Positions 1 to 8,582 of a DNA stretch of 64,000 bases are shown piece after piece. The notes under the pieces were generated by a model. That model saw only the letters and a program-made list of their open reading frames with translations. It was not told the DNA's origin and did not search any database. Source of the stretch: Pseudoalteromonas umbrosa (GTDB lineage Bacteria; Pseudomonadota; Gammaproteobacteria; Enterobacterales; Alteromonadaceae); contig NZ_JASJUU010000001.1 in the NCBI RefSeq assembly GCF_030125375.1, positions 744,001 through 808,000 of the forward strand. The letters are read 5' to 3'. Positions within the stretch are counted from its first letter, which is position 1. Each line of letters opens with the position of its first letter. Both the position numbers and the translations under genes were made by a program.

Positions 1-954
1 GATTGTGATTGCATCAGTATAATCAACTTGTGCGAAATCTTTTTCAACAAACTCTTCTAAACGAGAGATCGCTGTTTTCTCGATACGTTGTGCGAAAAAT
101 TCCATATCGTCACGACGTTCATCAAGCACTGCTTTAAATACATACTTAAGCATATCTTCAGCAAGGCTCGCAATGTCTTCTAAGTCTGCAAATGCAACTT
201 CAGGCTCAACCATCCAAAATTCTGCTAGGTGGCGAGAAGTGTTTGAGTTTTCAGCACGGAATGTAGGGCCGAAGGTGTAGATTTTAGACATTGCACTTGC
301 GTACGTCTCACCATTTAACTGGCCAGATACGGTTAGGAATGCTTCTTTACCAAAGAAATCTTCGTTGTAATCAACATCGCCTTTGTCTGTGCGAGGTAAG
401 TTATTCATGTCTAACGTAGATACGCGGAACATTTCACCTGCGCCTTCACAGTCACTCGCTGTGATGATTGGTGTGCTGATCCACATATAACCTTGCTCAT
501 GGAAGAATCTGTGGATTGCTTGTGATAGGCAGTTACGAACACGTGTCACCGCACCAATAACGTTAGTGCGTGGACGTAAATGTGCGTGCTCACGTAGATA
601 TTCAATAGAGTGGCGCTTTGCTGCCATTGGGTATGTATCTGGGTTTTCTACCCAGCCTAATACCTCAACAGAGTTTGCTTGTAGTTCAAAGCTCTGGCCT
701 TTACCTTGAGATTCTACAAGTACACCTGTTACTGCAACAGAACAACCAGCAGTAAGACGAGTTACTTCTTCATAATTATTAAGCGAATTAGGTACTACTG
801 CTTGAATAGGGTCGAAACAAGAACCGTCGTGGACGGCAAGGAATGAAATACCCGCTTTTGAATCGCGTCGTGTACGGATCCAGCCTTTGATTGTAACTTG
901 GCTGTCTACCGCAACGGTGCCTGCTAGTAGCTCCGTTATCGCTATGTGGCTCAT
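1..954 (-). CDS. asnS: Asparaginyl-tRNA synthetase, N-terminal 318 codons (partial)
   Basis: Charges tRNA-Asn with asparagine in the cytoplasm. The reading frame starts at the ATG on the minus strand at 954 ([10 protein letters not shown]) and stays open to the window edge, giving 318 residues of a family that is usually about 466 residues long. The N-terminus is the OB-fold anticodon-binding domain ([14 protein letters not shown], then FLAVHDGS), followed by the beginning of the class II catalytic core. The gene is cut by the window, not broken. It has no partner inside the window; the next gene faces away from it. Confidence 0.93.
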   Translation of the reverse strand, partial: MSHIAITELLAGTVAVDSQVTIKGWIRTRRDSKAGISFLAVHDGSCFDPIQAVVPNSLNNYEEVTRLTAGCSVAVTGVLVESQGKGQSFELQANSVEVLGWVENPDTYPMAAKRHSIEYLREHAHLRPRTNVIGAVTRVRNCLSQAIHRFFHEQGYMWISTPIITASDCEGAGEMFRVSTLDMNNLPRTDKGDVDYNEDFFGKEAFLTVSGQLNGETYASAMSKIYTFGPTFRAENSNTSRHLAEFWMVEPEVAFADLEDIASLAEDMLKYVFKAVLDERRDDMEFFAQRIEKTAISRLEEFVEKDFAQVDYTDAITI

Positions 955-1299
955 CTTTACTCCAAAATGATTTGTAAAAAGGGCTTATATTGCCCAGCTA
1001 GTTTTTGTCTATATATGCTCGTCAGTGCAAATTTCAATGCACTGAGCGCAAATTCTGTGGTGACTCGTTTTTTTAACGCAATTTGCTTGTTATGTTTGGA
1101 GTCACGTGATCGGTATCTTACCCCCGTTGGCTACATAAAAAAACTACCAAATGACCCAATTTTAAAAAAATTTGACTACAATGGCCAAAATTTGGCTGAT
1201 CACTGTATTTGTGGCGGTATAGAGCACTGTGCGAAGGTCGATTTTTATGGCATTATAGCTTGGTTATTAATAAAAAAAGTCGGAATGAATTTTCATTAA
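955..1299. other. Intergenic region between asnS and the divergent ATPase gene
   Basis: 345 bases that should hold the promoters of both flanking genes. The 3' half is AT-rich with A-runs. An open frame crosses it from 946, but it overlaps the asnS start and has no ribosome site or protein-like composition. I see no RNA gene or repeat. Confidence 0.5.
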
Positions 1300-1734
1300 A
1301 TGAAACAAGCTTTTATTTTAAGAGGATTACCAGGATCTGGTAAAACACACTACGCGCAAACATTAGCCGACGAGCTGGTGGCTGGTGATCAATCACAATA
1401 TACAATTTGCTCTACGGATGATTACTTTACAGACGAGCAGGGCAATTATGAGTTTAATAAGGCGAAGCTGCCGCAATATCACAATTTGAATATTGCGCGT
1501 TTTATCAATGCACTCGCTGAAGGCATTCCTTTAGTCATTTTAGATAATACGAATATTAAAAAGTGGGAATTTATCGCGTATGTGAGCGCGGCGCATGCGA
1601 TGGGCTATCAAGTAAAAGAAGTGATTGTCGGAGAGGTGAAAGATAAGTCACTGCAACATTTATATGCGAAACGTAATCAGCATGGTGTGGCACTGAAAAC
1701 CATCAGTAAAATGGCACATATGTTCGAATGGTAA
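1300..1734 (+). CDS. Small P-loop ATPase / kinase-like protein (AAA_33 type)
   Basis: A 144-residue stand-alone P-loop protein. Walker A is GLPGSGKT at residues 9-16, directly after the first beta strand (KQAFILR). A Walker-B-like strand is LVILDNTN at about residues 84-91, and the acidic pair STDDYF at about 40 resembles the substrate loop of polynucleotide-kinase-like AAA_33 proteins and of the C-terminal kinase in NEDD4-binding protein 2. The cytoplasmic substrate cannot be told from the sequence. The start ATG has no strong Shine-Dalgarno. It converges on the KamA-type gene and shares its terminator. Confidence 0.75.
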   Translation: MKQAFILRGLPGSGKTHYAQTLADELVAGDQSQYTICSTDDYFTDEQGNYEFNKAKLPQYHNLNIARFINALAEGIPLVILDNTNIKKWEFIAYVSAAHAMGYQVKEVIVGEVKDKSLQHLYAKRNQHGVALKTISKMAHMFEW

Positions 1735-1762
1735 AAAGCCGACTTTTAAGTCGGCTTTTTTA
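1734..1762. terminator. Bidirectional Rho-independent terminator
   Basis: A perfect inverted repeat, GCCGACTT / AAGTCGGC (1738-1755), has A-rich DNA on the left and TTTTTT on the right. It lies between two convergent genes, so it can serve both strands. Confidence 0.9.
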
Positions 1763-1766
1763 TGTT

Positions 1767-3104
1767 TTACATCGCTTCGTATTCTTCTTGCCAGAAGAAC
1801 TTTTCTTCACCAAATGCTGGTTTTAAGTCGTCTAGCCAATGCGCGTTTTCGTTAAACTCTGCAAAGAATGGGCGCTGTACCCACTCAGGGTTACGTGCTT
1901 GAATAAAGCGTAGAACGAATACTTTTTCGCCGTTGATTTCTGTTACACCAGAAATCTCAACTTTACCAGGGCCTGCACTCATTGATGGACCACGCACTGT
2001 ACGGCTCACACCTGATACTTGCTTGTATGCATCTCTGAAAATTTCCCATGTTTTGTGCAGTGGTAATTCAAAGTAACGCTTTGCACCTGTATCACGCTCG
2101 ATGAACATGTAATAAGGGATCATGCCCATTTGCGTTTGCTCTTTCCACATTTCAGCCCACATATTTGGATCTGTATTTAAGTGGTTAAGTAAAGGCGCTT
2201 GGGTTCTGATCTGTGCACCTGTTTTACGAATAAGCTTAATTGCTTCTTTTGCAACATCAGTGCGAAGTTCTTGCTTATGGTTTACGTGTGCCATAAATGA
2301 AACATGTTTACCAGCGTCAACAAGTTCTTTAATCAGTGCTAATAAATCTTCTGCATCTGGGTCAGTTACGTATCTGAATGGCCAGAAAGTTAAAGACTTA
2401 GTACCGATACGAATAGTACGGATGTGGTCAAATCTTGGCTCTTTTAGTGCCTCTAGGTACTTACGTAGCTTCACAGTACGCATTACCATTGGATCGCCAC
2501 CTGTCATCAGTAGATCTGTAACTTCAGTGTGCTCTTCTAGGTATCTGTGCAGTAACTCTTCATCGTTATTGTTGAAACGCGTAGCTTTACCAACGAACTG
2601 TGCCCAACGGAAACAGAAAGTACAATAAGAGTGGCAGTACTGACCTTGCGCAGGGAAGAATAAGACTGTTTCTTTGTACTTATGTTGTACACCCGCTACG
2701 TTTTCACCTTCAAAAGACGGCACGTTTTTGTCCATTTGGCCAGCTGGGTGCGGGTTAAGCTTTTGTCTTAGCTTAGTTGCCAGTTCAAATACTTCTTCTG
2801 GCGTATGTTCACGCTTTAATAAAGCGGCCATTTCATCATATGACTCGTCATCAAGCATACCGCGCTGTGGGAATGTTAGCTGGAACACTGGGTCATTAGG
2901 TACCTTGTCCCAATCAATCAATTCGTCGATAACGTAATTATTTACACGGAATGGGAATACGTTCGCAACGACTTTCATTTGAAAGCGCAGGTGCTCAGGC
3001 AGCTTATCAAGCTGTTCGATCTTATCAATTTGACGGTGTTGGTACACAGTAAAGCGAGGTGGCTGATAGGCCTCTGCCGGCTGCAATTGGACGGATTGTT
3101 GCAT
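1767..3104 (-). CDS. KamA-family radical SAM protein (lysine 2,3-aminomutase-like)
   Basis: 445 residues. The radical-SAM cluster motif is C-HSY-C-TF-C at about residues 157-164 (CxxxCxxC), and the SAM-binding strand follows as LLMTGGDPMVM. These place it in the KamA/EpmB family, which uses SAM, a [4Fe-4S] cluster and PLP to move an amino group. It is about 100 residues longer than EpmB (which modifies EF-P). The usual PLP-lysine neighbourhood is not obvious: the C-terminal region reads QMGMIPYYMFIERDTG instead. Substrate is therefore uncertain; a free amino acid aminomutase or a variant acting on another amine are both possible. It runs alone towards the shared terminator. Confidence 0.8.
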   Translation of the reverse strand: MQQSVQLQPAEAYQPPRFTVYQHRQIDKIEQLDKLPEHLRFQMKVVANVFPFRVNNYVIDELIDWDKVPNDPVFQLTFPQRGMLDDESYDEMAALLKREHTPEEVFELATKLRQKLNPHPAGQMDKNVPSFEGENVAGVQHKYKETVLFFPAQGQYCHSYCTFCFRWAQFVGKATRFNNNDEELLHRYLEEHTEVTDLLMTGGDPMVMRTVKLRKYLEALKEPRFDHIRTIRIGTKSLTFWPFRYVTDPDAEDLLALIKELVDAGKHVSFMAHVNHKQELRTDVAKEAIKLIRKTGAQIRTQAPLLNHLNTDPNMWAEMWKEQTQMGMIPYYMFIERDTGAKRYFELPLHKTWEIFRDAYKQVSGVSRTVRGPSMSAGPGKVEISGVTEINGEKVFVLRFIQARNPEWVQRPFFAEFNENAHWLDDLKPAFGEEKFFWQEEYEAM

Positions 3105-3274
3105 ACTTACTACTTCTCGGCTTGCTAGATTTTAAAAAAGAGACGCATTATAGCAAAAAGCTGAAGTAAATTCAGGTACAAATCGTTAAAGGCCCTGAAA
3201 AAATGATAGTTTTCATCGTATGTGGTTGGATTCTATACAGACTTGTGTGAGAAATAATCACTGCGGAGATAAAA

Positions 3275-3311
3275 GGTGTCAGCCCATACGTGGTGTGTAA
3301 GCTGACATCCT
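3275..3311 (-). terminator. Terminator of bioA
   Basis: Inverted repeat GGTGTCAGC ... GCTGACATCC, with one bulged base and a 17-base loop. Read on the minus strand it is followed by TTTTAT, immediately downstream of the bioA stop. Confidence 0.6.
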
Positions 3312-3317
3312 ATGATT

Positions 3318-4607
3318 CTAGTAGGCTTTTTGCTCAATCGCTTGATAGATACCGTCGATTAACTGAGCAATATCCTCATTAGAAGTGATATAAGGAGGCA
3401 TAATGTATATCAGTTTGCCAAATGGGCGGATCCATAATCCTTTTTCGATAAAGAATTTTTGAATTTTTGCTACGTCGACTACATCAAGTAGTTCAACAAC
3501 CCCAATGGCACCGAGTGTTCTGACTTCTTTGACTGCTTCGAATGACTCACAGCGGTGTAAGTCTTGCATTGCGTTATAAAGGCGGGTGACATTGCCATGC
3601 CAATCTGTGTCTTCCAGCAATTCAAGACTCGCAACTGCCGTTGCACAAGCTAGTGGGTTACCCATAAAGGTTGGGCCGTGCATGAGTACTTTTGCTTCAC
3701 CTTGGCTTATTCCCAACGCGACTTTGTCTGTGGTTAAAGTGGCTGATAACGTCATACATCCACCTGTTAATGCTTTGCCTATACACAAAATATCAGGTGC
3801 GATGTCAGCATGTTCACAAGCAAACATTTTACCGGTACGACCGAAGCCTGTGGCAATTTCGTCAAGTATTAACAGCACGTCGTATTCGTCGCAAAGCTCG
3901 CGGAGCTTTTTAAGATATTTGGCATTATAAAAGTTCATGCCGCCAGCATTTTGCACAATTGGCTCAATGATGAAGGCTGCAAGCTCATTGTGATGCTGTT
4001 TAAATGTATTTTCTAATGCGACTAGTTCAGCGTCGTTTTGCTCTTCGCCAAACTTGGATTTCGGTGCGTCAACAAAAATATGCTCAGGTAAAAAGCCTTG
4101 ATACATGCTGTGCATAGAGTTGACTGGATCGCAAACACTCATCGCAGCAAAGGTATCACCATGGTAGCCTTTTTTGGCAGTCATTAATTTATTTTTAGAG
4201 TGATGACCTTGGCTCAGCCAATATTGCAAAGCCATTTTAATGGCCACCTCAACACTCACAGAGCCACTGTCTGCCAAAAATACCCTTTGCAGGGGCTCAG
4301 GTGTGATCTCAACGAGCTTTTTACATAAATTGACAGCAGGCGCATGAGTAATGCCGCCAAACATCACATGACTCATTTGACTGGCTTGCTCGGTCATTGC
4401 TTTAACAAGTTTTGGGTGATTGTAACCATGCAGGGCGCTCCACCAAGAGGCCATACCATCTATCAAAGACTCACCAGTTTCTAGAAATATGCGGTTTTTA
4501 TCTGTGTGTGTCACTGGATAAACAGGCAGCGGATCGATCATTGACGTATAGGGATGCCAGATGTGGGCTTTGTCAAAATTCAGATCGATTGGTTGATTTT
4601 TGTTCAT
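3318..4607 (-). CDS. bioA: Adenosylmethionine-8-amino-7-oxononanoate aminotransferase
   Basis: Class III PLP aminotransferase that turns 8-amino-7-oxononanoate (KAPA) into 7,8-diaminononanoate with SAM as amino donor, the third step of biotin ring assembly. The N-terminus has the family signature (WHPYTSM near residue 20), then the GYHGDT motif, LDEIATGFGRTG before the PLP pocket, and the PLP-lysine in CIGKALTGG. The frame opens 24 bases further upstream at a GTG, but I start at the ATG at 4607: it has AAGG nine bases upstream, gives 429 residues like E. coli BioA, and leaves the BirA operator in the 5' leader. It faces bioBFCD from the shared control region. Confidence 0.95.
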   Translation of the reverse strand: MNKNQPIDLNFDKAHIWHPYTSMIDPLPVYPVTHTDKNRIFLETGESLIDGMASWWSALHGYNHPKLVKAMTEQASQMSHVMFGGITHAPAVNLCKKLVEITPEPLQRVFLADSGSVSVEVAIKMALQYWLSQGHHSKNKLMTAKKGYHGDTFAAMSVCDPVNSMHSMYQGFLPEHIFVDAPKSKFGEEQNDAELVALENTFKQHHNELAAFIIEPIVQNAGGMNFYNAKYLKKLRELCDEYDVLLILDEIATGFGRTGKMFACEHADIAPDILCIGKALTGGCMTLSATLTTDKVALGISQGEAKVLMHGPTFMGNPLACATAVASLELLEDTDWHGNVTRLYNAMQDLHRCESFEAVKEVRTLGAIGVVELLDVVDVAKIQKFFIEKGLWIRPFGKLIYIMPPYITSNEDIAQLIDGIYQAIEQKAY

Positions 4608-4641
4608 TTGTAAACCTTGTTTGCTCATCACTCGTTGACAA
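4608..4641. promoter_or_regulatory. BirA-type biotin operator (bioO)
   Basis: TTGTAAACC (4608-4616), a 16-base spacer, then CGTTGACAA (4633-4641). The known gammaproteobacterial BirA site is TTGTAAACC-N15/16-GGTTTACAA, so the left arm is perfect and the right arm matches 7 of 9. It lies between bioA and bioB exactly where E. coli has bioO, so biotinyl-AMP-bound BirA is expected to repress both directions. Confidence 0.9.
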
Positions 4642-4662
4642 TACTAAAGCAAGAAGTAGACT
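4635..4662 (+). promoter_or_regulatory. Sigma-70 promoter of bioBFCD, overlapping the BirA operator
   Basis: A perfect -35 box TTGACA (4635-4640), a 16-base spacer and a -10 box TAGACT (4657-4662). The -35 box sits inside the right arm of the operator, so BirA binding would block RNA polymerase directly. Confidence 0.7.
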
Positions 4663-4720
4663 AAGCCAATCACCGTCAAATTATCTGGCGAAAAAAACCA
4701 GAAAAAGAAGAGATTAAGTT

Positions 4721-5764
4721 ATGGAATATGGCATCGTTCGTCACGATTGGAAACACGCAGAAGTAAAAGCATTATTTGAAATGCCTTTTAACGACTTACT
4801 ATTTTATGCTGCGAGCGTACATCGCAAAAACTTCAAACAAAATGAAGTCCAGATCTCTACTCTTCTGTCGATTAAAACAGGCGCATGTCCAGAAGATTGT
4901 AAATACTGTCCACAGTCAGGTCATTATAAAACAGACCTAGAAAGAGAACGACTGATGGAAGTTGAAAAGGTTGTAAACCAAGCAAAATTGGCAAAAGAAA
5001 AGGGCGCAACGCGTTTTTGTATGGGTGCTGCTTGGTCAGATCCAAAAGACAGAGACATGCCATACATTGAAAAAATGGTTAAAGAAGTTAGCGCACTTGG
5101 TCTAGAAACATGTATGACCCTAGGTAAGCTAGACAATCAAAAAGCACATGCTCTAAAAGATGCAGGTCTTGATTATTACAATCACAACCTAGATACCTCA
5201 CCTGAATATTACGAGCAGATCATCACAACACGTACTTACGCAGACCGACTAAACACCATTGATCACGTGCGCGATGCGGGCATGAAGGTTTGTTCTGGTG
5301 GTATCGTGGGTATGGGAGAGCAGGCTGCAGACCGTTATGGTTTATTAATGCAGTTAGCAAACTTACCAAAGCAACCAGAAAGTGTACCAATTAACATGCT
5401 GGTTAAAGTAGCGGGTACGCCGCTTGAAGATGTGGATGATTTAGATCATTTTGAGTTCATCCGTACTATTGCTGTGGCACGTATCATGATGCCAGAGAGC
5501 TATGTGCGTTTATCAGCAGGTCGTACTGCGATGAATGAGCAAATGCAGTCAATGTGTTTCTTTGCTGGTGCAAACTCGATTTTCTATGGTGATAAGCTAC
5601 TAACTACAGAAAACCCTGAAGCAGATGCGGATATGAACCTACTTAAAAAGCTAGGTATGAAGCCTGAGACGCGTGAAGACTACTCAGATGAAGCGTATGA
5701 AGCGTCTCTTAACTCTGCAATTGCAGACAAAGTAACGTCAGAGCTATTCTACGAAGCAAAATAA
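4721..5764 (+). CDS. bioB: Biotin synthase
   Basis: Radical SAM enzyme that inserts sulfur into dethiobiotin, the last step of biotin synthesis. At 347 residues it has the usual length. The [4Fe-4S] motif is C-PED-C-KY-C at residues 49-56 ([16 protein letters not shown]). Further conserved elements are [11 protein letters not shown], the YNHNLDTS strand, [10 protein letters not shown] and the SAGR motif near 260, whose arginine holds the [2Fe-2S] cluster. A purine-rich AGAAGAG precedes the ATG. The stop is followed without any gap by bioF, so the genes are co-transcribed. Confidence 0.97.
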   Translation: MEYGIVRHDWKHAEVKALFEMPFNDLLFYAASVHRKNFKQNEVQISTLLSIKTGACPEDCKYCPQSGHYKTDLERERLMEVEKVVNQAKLAKEKGATRFCMGAAWSDPKDRDMPYIEKMVKEVSALGLETCMTLGKLDNQKAHALKDAGLDYYNHNLDTSPEYYEQIITTRTYADRLNTIDHVRDAGMKVCSGGIVGMGEQAADRYGLLMQLANLPKQPESVPINMLVKVAGTPLEDVDDLDHFEFIRTIAVARIMMPESYVRLSAGRTAMNEQMQSMCFFAGANSIFYGDKLLTTENPEADADMNLLKKLGMKPETREDYSDEAYEASLNSAIADKVTSELFYEAK

Positions 5765-6898
5765 ATGGCGTTTGAATTTATAGATCAAGCGCTAGAAGAC
5801 AAAGCACGTGACGCGCTGCAGCGTCGCCGTACCTGCATAGATAAAGTGTCTGCTCGTCATATCCAAGTTGATGGGCAGCAATACTTAAACTTTGCCAGTA
5901 ATGATTATTTAGCGCTTGGAGATCAAGCTATTTCTGGTGACTTTGTTGCTGGCAGTAAAAGCTCAGCTTTGGTCACTGGATATCAGCGCACCCACCGATT
6001 GCTCGAGGCTAAATTGTGTGAGTTGCTTGGCTACGAGAGAGCCATGCTATTTGCCAGTGGCTTTGGCGCGAATTTTAGTGTGCTCAGCACTTTATTTCAT
6101 GATAATAAAGCTGGCCAAGACAGCGCTATGTTTCAAGACAAGCTCAATCATGCCAGCCTTATTGATGGTGGGCTGAACAGCAGCGCTAAGTTAGTCAGGT
6201 TTAATCACAACGACATGGGTCATTTGCGTGCGCGTTTGGAAAAAACACGTGTCCAAAACAAGCTTATTGTCAGTGAAGGTATTTTCTCAATGGATGGCGA
6301 TGGTGCGCCGTTGCATGAGCTGAAGTCTTTGGCTGATACCCACAGCGCTTGGTTGATGATTGATGATGCCCACAGTTTCGGGGTATGCGGTGAAAACGGT
6401 TTAGGCTCTGTTGAGTCCGGTGTGAGACCTGATATTTTAGTGATTACATTCGGTAAGGCCATGGGGTGTCAAGGCGCTGCCGTGCTCTCAAGCAAAAGAG
6501 TGATTGATTACATGGTACAGTTTAACCGTGAATACACTTACTCAACGGCCATGTCGCCAGCTTTAGCTAAGATTGCCTCAACGCAGTTATCAAGATTATG
6601 TGACAGCGGTAGTGCTCGTGAGGTACTACATCGTCACATTACGCACTTTAAAGCACTTTGTAGGGATGCGGGCATTCCAGTGCAGGCATCAAATAGTGCG
6701 ATTCAGCCGATTGTATTGGGCGATGCGCAAAGCACGCTAAATGCGCAGCAAAGTCTTGCACAAAAAGGTATTTGGCTGACTGCAATTAGGCCGCCAACGG
6801 TGCCACACAATACGGCTAGATTACGTGTAACACTGACCGCAGCGCACCAGCAAGCTGACATCGAATACTTGGTTGAATGCCTCAAGGAGGTAATATGA
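5765..6898 (+). CDS. bioF: 8-amino-7-oxononanoate synthase
   Basis: PLP enzyme of the alpha-oxoamine synthase family that joins pimeloyl-ACP and L-alanine to make KAPA. 377 residues. Motifs: NFASNDYLAL at the start, SALVTGYQRTH, LMIDDAHSFGVCG (PLP aspartate and histidine) and the PLP-lysine in ITFGKAMGCQG. The ATG begins on the base after the bioB stop and the stop overlaps the bioC start, so translation is coupled on both sides. Confidence 0.95.
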   Translation: MAFEFIDQALEDKARDALQRRRTCIDKVSARHIQVDGQQYLNFASNDYLALGDQAISGDFVAGSKSSALVTGYQRTHRLLEAKLCELLGYERAMLFASGFGANFSVLSTLFHDNKAGQDSAMFQDKLNHASLIDGGLNSSAKLVRFNHNDMGHLRARLEKTRVQNKLIVSEGIFSMDGDGAPLHELKSLADTHSAWLMIDDAHSFGVCGENGLGSVESGVRPDILVITFGKAMGCQGAAVLSSKRVIDYMVQFNREYTYSTAMSPALAKIASTQLSRLCDSGSAREVLHRHITHFKALCRDAGIPVQASNSAIQPIVLGDAQSTLNAQQSLAQKGIWLTAIRPPTVPHNTARLRVTLTAAHQQADIEYLVECLKEVI

Positions 6899-7647
6899 GT
6901 GCGATGTTAAAACTGAATATTGCAGATAAGTTTTCACGCGCGTCTGCTCAGTACATTAAGCACGCCAATGTGCAACAGCGCTCAGCCGAAATTCTGTTTG
7001 CCGGTTTAAACCGTCGCTACAATACCATGCTGGACTTGGGGGCAGGGCCAATGCAACATCATGGCGTATTGTCGCAAAAGTGCGATACGTTAGTGGCATT
7101 GGATTTGAGCGAAGGCATGCTAAAACAAGGTCCAGAATCCGCCTTGAAAGTGTGTGCGGATATGGATGCACTGCCTTTGCAAGCTCAGTCTGTTGAATGT
7201 GTGTTTAGTAATTTTGCGATGCAGTGGAGCAGTGACTTACCAACATTATTTAAGCGTTTGAATACCGTGTTAAAAGCTGGTGGCAGTGCGCATTTATCCA
7301 TTGTTATTGATGGCTCTTTACGTGAAATTGCTAAAGCTTGGCAGGGTGTAGATGGTCATTGCCATGTAAACCAATTCACGCGATTTGAAGACATACAGCA
7401 GATTGCAAGGCAAGCTGGGTTTTCGATCCGGTCGATGAGTAAACGCTGCTTGGTTGATATTTACAACACCCCACGCGAGGCGCTTAAGTCGGTAAAAAGC
7501 ATAGGTGCAAACCAGTTAAACAATACAGATACGCGTCGTGGCTTAGTGGGTAAAGAAAGTTATCAAGCCTTGTTAAAAGCCTATCCACTCGTTGATGGCT
7601 TCGCCCATGTTAGTTACGAGGTGGCATTTTTGGAGTTAACAAAATAA
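6895..7647 (+). CDS. bioC: Malonyl-ACP O-methyltransferase
   Basis: SAM-dependent methyltransferase that caps malonyl-ACP so the fatty-acid machinery can build the pimeloyl chain. 250 residues. Class I motif I is MLDLGAGPMQ near residue 45; VALDLSEGML, an acidic MDAL loop and VFSNFAMQWS follow, as in BioC. The frame is open from 6877, but AAGGAGGT (6884-6891) lies just upstream of the ATG at 6895, which overlaps the bioF stop as ATGA. The end overlaps bioD by one base (TAATG). Confidence 0.92.
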   Translation: MSAMLKLNIADKFSRASAQYIKHANVQQRSAEILFAGLNRRYNTMLDLGAGPMQHHGVLSQKCDTLVALDLSEGMLKQGPESALKVCADMDALPLQAQSVECVFSNFAMQWSSDLPTLFKRLNTVLKAGGSAHLSIVIDGSLREIAKAWQGVDGHCHVNQFTRFEDIQQIARQAGFSIRSMSKRCLVDIYNTPREALKSVKSIGANQLNNTDTRRGLVGKESYQALLKAYPLVDGFAHVSYEVAFLELTK

Positions 7648-8324
7648 TGAGTCAGTTTTTTATTACCGGTACGGATACTGAAGTTGGCAAAACCTATGTC
7701 ACAAGTTTGCTGCTGAAGTATCTTGTCTCAAAAAAGAAAAAAGCCCTTGGTTTTAAACCCATTGCTGCCGGTGCAGAAGAAGCGTTTGGTGAGCTGGTCA
7801 ACGAAGATGCTTTAACTTTAATGGAAGCGGCCAATGTGCACGGCACATATGAGCAAATTAACCCGTTTTGCTTTGCGCCGCCAATAGCACCACATATTGC
7901 CGCAAGTCGTGTTGATGTACATATTTCAAAGCAGGATTTGACCAACAAACTGGCTGATGTGTCTACGCTAGGTGCTGAGTTCACCATGGTGGAAGGCGCA
8001 GGCGGTTGGGCATTGCCAATCAATGATACAGACTTTTTATCCACTTGGGTTGCAGAGCAAAACCTACCCGTTATCCTTGTGGTTGGTATGAAGTTAGGTT
8101 GCTTAAATCATGCCTTTTTAACGGCCCAAGCCATTGAGGCGTCAGGGGCAAAATGTGTTGGCTGGATTGCCAATCAAATTGATCCAAATATGGCAGAGTA
8201 TGACGCGAACTTAGAGACGTTAAAGCAACGCCTTGATTTTCCGCTTTTAGCTGTCACGCCTTATTCTGAAGAAAAAGCTAAGATGCAAGTGCACTCAGCG
8301 CTAAATAGCTTACTTGGCGTGTAA
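7647..8324 (+). CDS. bioD: ATP-dependent dethiobiotin synthetase
   Basis: Closes the ureido ring of biotin from 7,8-diaminononanoate, CO2 and ATP. 225 residues. Phosphate-binding loop FITGTDTEVGKT at residues 4-15, the lysine motif KPIAAG and the VEGAGGWALP strand are all present. It begins one base inside the bioC stop and is the last gene of the operon, followed by a strong terminator. Confidence 0.95.
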   Translation: MSQFFITGTDTEVGKTYVTSLLLKYLVSKKKKALGFKPIAAGAEEAFGELVNEDALTLMEAANVHGTYEQINPFCFAPPIAPHIAASRVDVHISKQDLTNKLADVSTLGAEFTMVEGAGGWALPINDTDFLSTWVAEQNLPVILVVGMKLGCLNHAFLTAQAIEASGAKCVGWIANQIDPNMAEYDANLETLKQRLDFPLLAVTPYSEEKAKMQVHSALNSLLGV

Positions 8325-8334
8325 TACTTATATT

Positions 8335-8383
8335 AAAAAATAACCTTCATATTTTTTATTTATATTTATGAAGGTTATTTTTT
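8335..8383 (+). terminator. Terminator of the bioBFCD operon
   Basis: A perfect 17-base-pair inverted repeat (8335-8351 with 8367-8383) flanking a 15-base AT-rich loop. The right arm ends in TTTTTT. Confidence 0.9.
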
Positions 8384-8582
8384 AAAACCCTGCCAAACAT
8401 CAAATTTAAGTTACGGCTTGTTGATTTAAAATCATCTATTTAATTATTTTAAAAAGTAATTTTTACATTCAATCATAAATAAATGTTTTGTTACTTATTA
8501 AACTAATAGATTATAAATTTCCTCGTTATCTTTATATCTTTACGACGTTTCGAGCATTATCAGTAAAAGAAAGGAAAATGCT

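Noticed and set aside
946..1299. Open frame of 117 codons between asnS and the ATPase gene
   Set aside because: It overlaps the asnS start region, has no ribosome site, and its composition is that of AT-rich non-coding DNA.
2122..2937. Plus-strand frames inside the KamA-type gene
   Set aside because: They are antisense shadows of a conserved enzyme; no ribosome sites.
1767..3104. Assignment as EpmB (EF-P lysine aminomutase)
   Set aside because: The protein is about 100 residues too long, and no efp or epmA gene is adjacent.
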